A DNA stretch of 64,000 bases. It comes from Morinoia aosen (lineage: Eukaryota > Arthropoda > Malacostraca > Amphipoda > Talitridae). The stretch spans positions 2,384,838-2,448,837 of the forward strand of contig CM059580.1 in assembly GCA_030386875.1 (NCBI GenBank), read 5' to 3'. Made by a program: the position numbers and the translations under genes. The notes beneath the pieces are model-generated. The model ran no database searches and was not told the DNA's origin. It worked only from the letters and a program-made list of their open reading frames with translations. This document shows, one piece after another, positions 33,501 to 45,500 of the stretch. The first letter of the stretch is position 1, and every line of letters begins with the position of its first letter.

Positions 33501-36500
33501 CGATATCAAGGGGCACCTCAGCAAGGGGATGACCCTCGATATCAAGGGGCACCTCAGCAAGGGGATGACCCTCGATATCAAGGGGCACCTCAGCAAGAGG
33601 ATGACCCTCGAGATCAAGGGGCACCTTGGCAAGAGGATGACCCTCGATATCAAGGGGCACCTCAGCAAGAGGATGACCCTCGATATCAAGGGGCACCTCA
33701 GCAAGGGGATGATCCTCGATATCAAGGGGCACCTCAGCAAGGGGATGACCCTCGATATCAAGGTACCTTAGCAAGGGGATGACCCTCGATATCAAGGAGC
33801 ACCTTAGCAAGGGGATGACCCTCGATATCAAGGGGCACCTTAGCAAGGGGATGACCCTCGATATCAAGGGGCACCTTAGCAAGAGGATGACCCTCGATAT
33901 CAAGGGGCACCTTAGCAAGAGGATGACCCTCGATATCAAGGGGCACCTTAGCAAGAGGATGACCCTCGAGATCAAGGGGCACCTTAGCAAGAGGATGACC
34001 CTCGATATCAAGGGGCACCTCAGCAAGGGGATGACCCTCGATATCAAGGGGCACCTCAGCAAGAGGATGACCCTCGATATCAAGGGGCACCTTAGCAAGA
34101 GGATGACCCTCGAGATCAAGGGGCACCTTAGCAAGAGGATGACCCTCGATATCAAGGGGCACCTCAGCAAGAGGATGACCCTCGATATCAAGGAGCACCT
34201 TAGCAAGAGGATGACCCTCGATATCAAGGGGCACCTTAGCAAGAGGATGACCCTCGAGATCAAGGGGCACCTTAGCAAGAGGATGACCCTCGATATCAAG
34301 GGGCACCTCAGCAAGAGGATGACCCTCGATATCAAGGGGCACCTCAGCAAGAGGATGACCCTCGATATCAAGGTACCTTAGCAAGGGGATGACCCTCGAT
34401 ATCAAGGAGCACCTTAGCAAGGGGATGACCCTCGATATCAAGGGGCACCTCAGCAAGGGGATGACCCTCGATATCAAGGGGCACCTTAGCAAGGGGATGA
34501 CCCTCGATATCAAGGGGCACCTTAGCAAGAGGATGACCCTCGATATCAAGGTACCTTAGCAAGGGGATGACCCTCGATATCAAGGAGCACCTTAGCAAGG
34601 GGATGACCCTCGATATCAAGGGGCACCTCAGCAAGGGGATGACCCTCGATATCAAGGGGCACCTTAGCAAGGGGATGACCCTCGATATCAAGGGGCACCT
34701 TAGCAAGGGGATGACCCTCGATATCAAGGAGCACCTTAGCAAGGGGATGACCCTCGATATCAAGGAGCACCTCAGCAAGAGGATGACCCTCGATATCAAG
34801 GGGCACCTTAGCAAGGGGATGACCCTCGATATCAAGGGGCACCTTAGCAAGAGGATGACCCTCGATATCAAGGGGCACCTCAGCAAGGGGATGACCCTCG
34901 ATATCAAGGCACACCTTAGCAAGAGGATGACCCTCGATATCAAGGGGCACCTTAGCAAGAGGATGACCCTCGATATCAAGGGGCACCTTAGCAAGAGGAT
35001 GACCCTCGATATCAAGGGGCACCTTAGCAAGGGGATGACCCTCGATATCAAGGGGCACCTTAGCAAGGGGATGACCCTCGATATCAAGGGGCACCTTAGC
35101 AAGAGGATGACCCTCGATATCAAGGGGCACCTCAGCAAGGGGATGACCCTCGATATCAAGGAGCACCTTAGCAAGGGGATGACCCTCGATATCAAGGAGC
35201 ACCTCAGCAAGAGGATGACCCTCGATATCAAGGGGCACCTTAGCAAGAGGATGACCCTCGATATCAAGGGGCACCTTAGCAAGAGGATGACCCTCGATAT
35301 CAAGGGGCACCTTAGCAAAAGGATGACCCTCGATATCAAGGGGTACCTTAGCAAGAGGATGACCCTCGATATCAAGGGGCACCTTAGCAAGAGGATGACC
35401 CTCGAGATCAAGGGGCACCTTAGCAAGAGGATGACCCTCGATATCAAGGGGCACCTCAGCAAGAGGATGACCCTCGATATCAAGGGGCACCTCAGCAAGA
35501 GGATGACCCTCGATATCAAGGTACCTTAGCAAGGGGATGACCCTCGATATCAAGGAGCACCTTAGCAAGGGGATGACCCTCGATATCAAGGGGCACCTCA
35601 GCAAGGGGATGACCCTCGATATCAAGGGGCACCTTAGCAAGGGGATGACCCTCGATATCAAGGGGCACTTTAGCAAGAGGATGACCCTCGATATCAAGGG
35701 GCACCTTAGCAAGGGGATGACCCTCGATATCAAGGGGCACCTTAGCAAAAGGATGACCCTCGATATCAAGGGGCACCTTAGCAAGAGGATGACCCTCGAT
35801 ATCAAGGGGCACCTTAGCAAGAGGATGACCCTCGATATCAAGGGGCACCTTAGCAAGAGGATGACCCTCGATATCAAGGGGCACCTTAGCAAGAGGATGA
35901 CCCTCGATATCAAGGGGCACCTTAACAAGGGGATGACCCTCGATATCAAGGGGCACCTCAGCAAGGGGATGACCCTCGATATCAAGGGGCACCTTAGCAA
36001 GGGGATGACCCTCGATATCAAGGGGCACCTTAGCAAGGGGATGACCCTCGATATCAAGGAGCACCTTAGCAAGGGGATGACCCTATCAAGGAGCACCTCA
36101 GCAAGAGGATGACCCTCGATATCAAGGGGCACCTTAGCAAGGGGATGACCCTCGATATCAAGGGGCACCTTAGCAAGAGGATGACCCTCGATATCAAGGG
36201 GCACCTCAGCAAGGGGATGACCCTCGATATCAAGGCACACCTTAGCAAGAGGATGACCCTCGATATCAAGGGGCACCTTAGCAAGAGGATGACCCTCGAT
36301 ATCAAGGGGCACCTTAGCAAGAGGATGACCCTCGATATCAAGGGGCACCTTAGCAAGGGGATGACCCTCGATATCAAGGGGCACCTTAGCAAGGGGATGA
36401 CCCTCGATATCAAGGGGCACCTTAGCAAGAGGATGACCCTCGATATCAAGGGGCACCTCAGCAAGGGGATGACCCTCGATATCAAGGAGCACCTTAGCAA

Positions 36501-39500
36501 GGGGATGACCCTCGATATCAAGGAGCACCTCAGCAAGGGGATGACCCTCGATATCAAGGGGCACCTTAGCAAGAGGATGACCCTCGATATCAAGGAGCAC
36601 CTCAGCAAGAGGATGACCCTCGATATCAAGGGGCACCTCAGCAAGAGGATGACCCTCGATATCAAGGGGCACCTTAGCAAGAGGATGACCCTCGATATCA
36701 AGGGGCACCTTAGCAAGAGGATGACCCTCGATATCAAGGGGCACCTTAGCAAGGGGATGACCCTCGATATCAAGGGGCACCTTAGCAAGGGGATGACCCT
36801 CGATATCAAGGGGCACCTTAGCAAGAGGATGACCCTCGATATCAAGGGGCACCTCAGCAAGGGGATGACCCTCGATATCAAGGAGCACCTCAGCAAGGGG
36901 ATGACCCTCGATATCAAGGAGCACCTTAGCAAGGGGATGACCCTCGATATCAAGGAGCACCTCAGCAAGAGGATGACCCTCGATATCAAGGGGCACCTTA
37001 GCAAGAGGATGACCCTCGATATCAAGGGGCACCTTAGCAAGAGGATGACCCTCGATATCAAGGGGCACCTCAGCAAGGGGATGACCCTCGATATCAAGGA
37101 GCACCTTAGCAAGGGGATGACCCTCGATATCAAGGAGCACCTCAGCAATAGGATGACCCTCGATATCAAGGTACCTTAGCAAGAGGATGACCCTCGATAT
37201 CAAGGGGCACCTTAGCAAGAGGATGACCCTCGAGATCAAGGGGCACCTTAGCAAGAGGATGACCCTCGATATCAAGGGGCACCTCAGCAAGAGGATGACC
37301 CTCGATATCAAGGTACCTTAGCAAGGGGATGACCCTCGATATCAAGGAGCACCTTAGCAAGGGGATGACCCTCGATATCAAGGAGCACCTTAGCAAGGGA
37401 ATGACCCTCGATATCAAGGGGCACCTCAGCAAGGGGATGACCCTCGATATCAAGGGGCACCTTAGCAAGGGGATGACCCTCGATATCAAGGGGCACCTTA
37501 GCAAGAGGATGACCCTCGATATCAAGGGGCACCTTAGCAAGGGGATGACCCTCGATATCAAGGGGCACCTTAGCAAAAGGATGACCCTCGATATCAAGGG
37601 GCACCTTAGCAAGAGGATGACCCTCGATATCAAGGGGCACCTTAGCAAGAGGATGACCCTCGATATCAAGGGGCACCTTAGCAAGAGGATGACCCTCGAT
37701 ATCAAGGGGCACCTTAGCAAGAGGATGACCCTCGATATCAAGGGGCACCTTAACAAGGGGATGACCCTCGATATCAAGGGGCACCTCAGCAAGGGGATGA
37801 TCCTCGAGATCAAGGGGCACCTCAGCAAGGGGATGACCCTCGATATCAAGGGGCACCTTAGAAAGGGGATGACCCTCGATATCAAGGGGCACCTCAGCAA
37901 GGGGATGACCCTCGATATCAAGGGGCACCTTAGCAAGGGGATGACATGGAATGTTATCAAGAAGTGTTGAAATGAACGAAAGTGATGATATAAAGGCGCA
38001 CCTTAGCAAGGAGCATATCGTTGAGCTGCTCCTTAAGGGCATGGAGCTCTAAGGTCTTCTGCTGCTGCTGCTCCTCCGTGGGGGGCTCCGGACCCAGGCT
38101 GGCCTGCAGCCGCCCCACCGCCTCCCTGGGGGGTCATGAGGGGGTAACGAGTAGGGTTAAGGGGTTATGAAGGGAGTAATGCCAGGGTTATGAAAGCAGT
38201 TCGGAGGGAGAGAGAGGGGTATTGATTAGGGTATAGGCGGGTATGAGTAAAGATAATCATGGGAGTCATTGGGGGGTTATGAGTTGGAGAGGGCGTCATG
38301 TGAAGGGTTTAAGGAGCAGAGTAAAAAAGGTTATAACGAGAATAGAGGACAAAGGGTTATAATGGGGGTCATAAGGGGAATAAGGAGGGGTCACCTTTGT
38401 TCCAATGTTCCAAAAAGAGGAAGGCACCATTTAGTACGAGCTTGAGGGAACGCGGAATCTACGCACAAGGTGCACAGAAACAGTAAGCTAAGAAAGAAGT
38501 TCATGAAACAAGACAAAAGTAGAAGAAGAAAGCAATAGGTGCTGAAAAGCAGAACAGCAGTCAACCGAAAAAAGATGGTTCGTAACAAAACAAAAACCTA
38601 TTCTATTTCTACACAAGGAAGGCCTATCTAACTGTTAGTTCGGGACTTCACAAATTCCACCTAATACCCAGAGAATGACCACTCAGGGGGAAGACAACAG
38701 AGGGGGCAAGTGTGTCCACCAGTAAGGGAGCAAGTGGCCCTACCATTAACCAAAAGTCCCCACCAGAGAGGGCAAGACAACAAAGGGGGCAAGTGACCCC
38801 ACCAGAGAGGGCATGACAACTGAGTGAGGGGACAAAACAAAGGGGGCAAGTGTCTCCACCTGAGGCTTCTATTGTCCCTCTGGAGGCCCTCCTGGAGCGC
38901 CCTGGCCTGCTGGCGCTCCTCCTGCAGCGTCGCCTCCAGGAGGGCGCGGGTGCTTACAAGGGCCTCCTCCGCCTCCTCCCGCGCCACCGTCGCCGTGATC
39001 ACGTCCTCCTTCAGGCGCAGCAGCACCAGCTGCAGCTCCTGGTGGGGGCGTGGGTTAGTGACGATGGTGGTGGTGGCTTCTGAAGGAGGCAAGTGCCTCG
39101 TTGGGGCGACTTATTTTTTTTTCATTTTTATTTTTTTTCATTTTTTGATCCTGATCCTGAATTTTTTTATTCCATCAATTAATTAATTAATTAATAATTC
39201 TGATGGATGCACAAGTAAACATTGCAAATAAGAAAAGCTTCGACAAAAAATTACCAAAATGGGGGAAGAGTGTTAGATTAGATTATAATCTAATCTAACC
39301 CTCCATTTGTCACTATTATTTATTTGTTAGTTTAAGCCTCCCTATCCGCAACAAAAAAAGATCTTATCAAAGAGAGGAAGGAGGAAGGCACCATTTAGTA
39401 TAGAGTTAAGGAAACGCGGAATTTATGCAGAAAGTGTATATAAACAGTAAATTGAGAAAGAATTTCATGAAACAAGACAAAAGTAGAAGAAGAAAGCAAT

Positions 39501-42500
39501 AGGTGCTGAAAAACAGGACAGCAGTCAACCGAAAAAATGTTAGTCCTTAACATAACAAAACATTTTATTTCAACGAAAAGAAGGCCTACCTAACTCTCAG
39601 CTCGGGCCCTCACATAGTCCCCCTGGGAGCGCTAATTCCCACACATACAATAGTTGTGTCCCCCTGAGGAGGTCATACCTGAACAAGGTTTTGTGTGATC
39701 TTCAGTATATGTGAGCGCTAATACGAACACTGAACATTACGTAGAGCACACTGACGACTTTGTACAACCATCTACTTCGACGACACTGTGACCAAATTGA
39801 TGAACTACGCTGGCAACATCGTATTGAATCCACTTTACTCAATAAATAAGTATACACTTTATACTCCAGAAGGTGGCCAAAACCTTCTGAAGCTGGAAGC
39901 GCCTCCGGCCACAAAGTGGGCCCCTGGTCACAAAGGGCGCCACCCAGCCACACAAAGGGCGCCACCCAGCCACACAAAGGGCGCCACCCAGCCACACAAA
40001 GGGCGCCACCCAGCCACACAAAGGGCGCCACCCAGCCACACAAAGGGCGCCACCCAGCCACACATAGGGCGCCACCCAGCCACACAAAGGGCACCACCCA
40101 GCCACACAAAGGGCGCCACCCAGCCACACAAAGGGCGCCACCCAGCCACACAAAGGGCGCCACCCATCCACACAAAGGGCGCCACCCAGCCACACATAGG
40201 GCGCCACCCAGCCACACAAAGGGCGCCCCCAGACACAAAGGGCACGGCAAGACCCACCTCGACGCTGTGGGGCAGGTCGATGAGCTCCTCCTGCAGGAGA
40301 CGTGCCTTCTTCAGGTGCTTGCCCGCCAGCTTGGCGTTCTCGCGCTGTACCCTGCACACCACACACGCTATGTTCACTCGTCTGACTATTTATTTATTCT
40401 ATTTGTTTTATCTCTTCAATTTTTTTTTCTCTTTCATTATTTAATCTAATGAATTATTCAATTATTGTAATCTATTAAACAGATTTGTTCTGTTTAATAT
40501 AGATAGATGTAGATTTAATTAGATTTCATCGCAGCACGCGTCATCTTATGAACGCGTCTGGTAATTAATTATTCTAATTAACTCACTGACTCATTAATGT
40601 GTGACACACAAGCTCTTGTTGCTCATTTCCTTCACCAAGTGAACGTATAAACGAACAAGAATGATTTCTTTTGCAACTCATTCAATATGTAATCAACTAG
40701 TCCACTCATCTATTAAACATATCATCCAGTGAGAGCAACTTCTCTTAGAAATCTTGCTTCTGAAGACCCAAGTTGGCCCCCCCCCCACCTGCCCCAGTTG
40801 GCCCCCCCCCCTGCCCCAGTTGAGACCCACCTGCTCCAGTTGGCCCCCAGTTGGGACCCACGGTCACCCACCTGCTCCAATTGGCCCCCAGTTGGGACCC
40901 ACCTGCTCCAGTTGGGACCCACCTGCTCCAGTTGGCCCCCAGTTGGGACCCACCTGCTCCAGTTGGCCCCCCCCACCTGTTAATATGCCGCTCGTTGGCC
41001 TCCCGGTCGCCAGTTAGGCTGGCCAGTTGGGCCTTCAGTTCGGTCATGACGCCCTTCCACTTGGTGAGCAGGGCGTCGTGCAGGCGCGTCGCCTCCTGCA
41101 GCTGCGTGCCCCACTCCGCCTCCTGCAACGGGCAGTGTTATTGCTATTGTTGTTAGTGGCCGCTCTACCATGCTATGGCCACCAAATCTACTCAAGTGAA
41201 TTACCATTAGAGTGAGGTGTAAGAGTTACGAGGTGTATGAAGCATCGTTTTATGTAAAATACCATAATTTCCAACAATTTTATCAGTTTCATTTCTGATG
41301 CTAATCTTCATTTTCATTAGTTGGATTATCATTTTCATTATATAAGGTTTTTTTTGTCAATTGATAATATTGTCATTAAATCACTTCCAGCTGGTGCTGC
41401 TCCATCTACCCCTCACCTTCTGCTGGTACTGCTCCACCTGCTCCAGCTGCCCCTCACCTTCTGCTGGTACTGCTCCACCTGCTCCAGTTGCCCCTCACTC
41501 TGCTCCAGCTGCCCCTCACCTTCAGCTGGTACTGCTCCACCTGCTCCAGCTGCCCCTCACTCTGCTCCAGCTGCCCCTCACCTTCTGCTGGTACTGCTCC
41601 ACCTGCTCCAGCTGCCCCTCACCTTCTGCTGGTACTGCTCTACCTGCTCCAGTTGCCCCTCACTCTGCTCCAGCTGCCCCTCACCTTCAGCTGGTACTGC
41701 TCCACCTGCACCACCTGCCCCTCACTCTGCTCCAGCTGCCCCTCACCTTCAGCTGGTACTGCTCCACCTGCTCCAGTTGCCCCTCACCTTCAGCTGGTAC
41801 TGCTCCACCTGCTCCAGTTGCCCCTCACCTTCAGCTGGTACTGCACCACCTGCTCCAGCTGCCCCTCACCTTCAGCTGGTACTGCTCCACCTGCTCCAGT
41901 TGCCCCTCACCCTGCTCCAGCTGCCCCTCACCTTCAGCTGGTACTGCTCCACCTGCTCCAGCTGCCCCTCACCTTCAGCTAGTACTGCTCCACCTGCTGC
42001 AGCTGCCCTCACCTTCAGCTGGTGCTGCTCCACCTGCTCCAGCTGCCCTCACCTTCAGCTGGTGCTGCTCCACCTGCTCCAGCTGCCCCTCACCTTCTGC
42101 TGGTTCTGCTCCACCTGCTCCAGCTGCACTCACCTTCTGCTGGTACTGCCCCACCTGCTCCAGCTGCCCCTCACCTTCTGCTGGTTCTGCTCCACCTGCT
42201 CCAGCTGCCCTCACCTTCTGCTGGTACTGCTCCACCTGCTCCACCTGCTCCAGCTGCCCTCACCTTCTGCTGGTACTGCTCCACCTGCTCCAGCTGCCCT
42301 CACCTTCTGCTGGTACTGCTCCACCTGCTCCAGCTGCCCTCACCTTCTGCTGGTACTGCTCCACCTGCTCCAGCTGCCCTCACCTTCTGCTGGTACTGCT
42401 CCACCTGCTCCAGCTGCCCCTCACCTTCTGCTGGTACTGCTCCACCTGCTCCAGCTGCCCCTCACCTTCTGCTGGTACTGCTCCACCTGCTCCAGCTGCC

Positions 42501-45500
42501 CCTCACCTTCTGCTGGTACTGCTCCACCTGCTCCAGCTGCCCCTCACCTTCTGCTGGTACTGCTCCACCTGCTCCAGCTGCCCCTCACCTTCTGCTGGTA
42601 CTGCTCTACCTGCTCCAGTTGCCCCTCACTCTGCTCCAGCTGCCCCTCACCTTCTGCTGGTACTGCTCCACCTGCTCCAGCTGCCCCTCACCTTCTGCTG
42701 GTACTGCTCCACCTGCTCCAGCTGCCCCTCACCTTCTGCTGGTACTGCTCCACCTGCTCCAGCTGCCCCTCACCTTCTGCTGGTACTGCTCCACCTGCTC
42801 CAGCTGCCCCTCACCTTCTGCTGGTACGGCTCCACCTGCTCCAGCTGCCCCTCACCTTCTGCTGGTATTGCTCCACCTGCTCCAGCTGCCCCTCACCTTC
42901 TGCTGGTACTGCTCCACCTGCTCCAGCTGCCCCTCACCTTCTGCTGGTACTGCTCCACCTGCTCCAGCTGCCCCTCACCTTCAGCTGGTACTGCTCCACC
43001 TGCTCCAGCTGCCCCTCACCTTCAGCTGGTACTGCTCCACCTGCTCCAGCTGCCCCTCACCCTGCTCCAGCTGCCCCTCACCCTGCTCCAGCTGCCCCTC
43101 ACCTTCAGCTGGTACTGCTCCACCTGCTCCAGCTGCCTCTCACCTTCAGCTGGTTCTGCTCCACCTGCTCCAGCTGCCCCTCACCCTGCTCCAGCTGCCC
43201 TCACCTTCAGCTGGTACTGCTCCACCTGCTCCAGCTGCCCCTCACCTTCAGCTGGTACTGTTCCACCTGCTCCAGCTGCCTCTCACCTTCAGCTGGTACT
43301 GCTCCACCTGCTCGAGCTGCCCCTCATCCTGCTCCAGCTACCCCTCACCTTCTGCTGGTACTGCTCCACCTGCTCCAGCTGCCCCTCACCTTCTGCTGGT
43401 ACTGCTCCACCTGCTCCAGCCACCTGTCGTTCATGTCGCTCCGGTACTTCTCCTCCCGCTCCAGCTCCGCCGCCTGTCGCTCCACCGCCTTCTGCAGCAC
43501 CTGCTTCTGCTGCTGCTCATCCTGCAGCTGTGTCTGCAGCTCGGCCATCTGCAGAGCATGAATTGTTAACACATTTCCTGCGACGTGACCCACCGGTGGT
43601 CACTCAGGTGATTTTCACAGTACTGCTGACCCACCTGCAGTCACTAACTCATTGTTTATTAATACTTAATGAAAGCTAAATGAAGGCCCGATCCAGGAAT
43701 GTTTTGCTATTTTCAAAGTTGGTTACCACAACTGACTTTAAATTTTGATTTATTATTGAACTTTAGTTTAACCCTTCACAGTTAACGCATTAAGGGGGTC
43801 CTCCTATCGGTCCGGTGAGCCTTTTTTGTTTTGTTGTTGGAAAAGAAAGGACCCTTAGGTGGTGGACTATTCGGTCCTAAAATTTTATGGCGCTACTGAT
43901 ACTAGATCCTCCCTTCCCTAGAGGGGAGCAAGGGGACCATAAATCCTGAATTTTTGCCCCCATTTCGACCCCATATAAAAACAAAACATAACAGGAAATG
44001 AAAAAATTTGAAACCGTAACTTTGTTTACAATGCTTCAAGGATTCTAAAACTGTCTTTGGTTTTGTTCTAGCATAAAAACTCGATGAGTTCTATTCATTT
44101 TAAATATCAATTTAAATTAACTAAAACACCAATATGTCCAATTTCGTCAAAAACTAAGGCCTGAATCGAAAAAATGAATAAATAAATTGTGTTTCTTTTC
44201 AAAAGTTACATGTAAAAGACAAATTTCATAAGAATCAGACTAAAAATATATATAAAATTTCATAATTTTTATGCAAATAAACTTTTTAGTTATTTTTTGT
44301 AAATTACAATTCACTGTGTGAATATGAAGTTATGCACGGAGATTATCGAAATAAAAATGAAAACAGCATTCAATTACATAAATTGTCCACTATATTACAC
44401 TTCAACAAAAAGTTTTGTTTATGGCTTATACCCACCCAACACCTATAACTTTCAACATTCAAAATGACAGAAGTCAAAAAGTTTTCATGCTAGGAAGAAA
44501 ACAGATAGTTTGAAAATCCTTGGAACATTTCGAACAAACTGATGTCCTGATTTTTCCAATTTGTACATTTTAATTTTTTATACCATGGTTCACAACCAAA
44601 ATTTCGGTATATTTTATATAGTGGTAAAATATGGCATATATAAAACAAGATTCAAATACAAAATAACAGGAAATCAGCTTGTTAGAAATGTTTCAAGGAT
44701 TCCAAAACTGTCTTTGAATTTGTTTTAACACAAAAACTTTTTGACTTCTATCTTTTTGAAATATGTATAAAAAGGACTGAAAAAACTAATATTTCAAATT
44801 TTTCGAAAAACTAAGGCCTAAATCAAAAAAGTTACACGAATGAAATATGTTTTTCTTTTAAAAATACATATACTGGCCAAATTTCCTACCAACCGGTTCA
44901 AAATTCAAATTTTAGCGGAAGACCCCCTTAAAGTGGGTTGGTTTTGGCCGTGTTGGGTTTAGGGGTTTTAATGCGGTATTATTGTGAGGTCACCCTGGCC
45001 GAGTGGTTGCGACCGCGCCCTTCACGGAAAAGCGTCGGGGGTTCGAATCCCGGTGCGCCACCCGGTTTTCCCTCATTAGGAAAAGGGGGAACTCAGCCCT
45101 AATTCCCCACTCTTCCCAGGTGTTCTCCCTGTTGGGAAAAGGGAGAACTCAGCCACAATTGCCCACCCTACCCAGGTGTTCTCCCCGTTGGGAAAAGGGA
45201 GAACTCGGCCACAATTCCCCACTCTTCCCAGGTGTTCTCCCCGTTGGGAAAAGGGAGAACTCGGCCACAATTGCCCACTCTACCCAGGTGTTCTCCCCGT
45301 TGGGAAAAGGGAGAACTCGGCCACAATTGCCCACTCTACCCAGGTGTTCTCCCCGTTGGGAAAAGGGAGAACTCAGCCACAATTGCCAACTCTACCCAGG
45401 TGTTCTCCCCGTTGGGAAAAGGGAGAACTCGGCCACAATTCCCCACTCTACCCAGGTGTTCTCCCCGTTGGGAAAAGGGAGAACTCGGCCACAATTGCCA

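Noticed and set aside
33217..38042. Frames with LDIEGHPLAKVP or ISRVILLLRCPL repeats up to 921 codons
   Set aside because: The 36-bp unit is 12 codons and stop-free in several frames. The true exon 15 frame stops soon after the junction, so the array is intronic.
44985..45062. Functional tRNA gene with A- and B-boxes
   Set aside because: It runs into a SINE body shared with other loci and lacks a matching acceptor stem; same reasoning for 21520-21590, 62390-62420 and 63460-63545.
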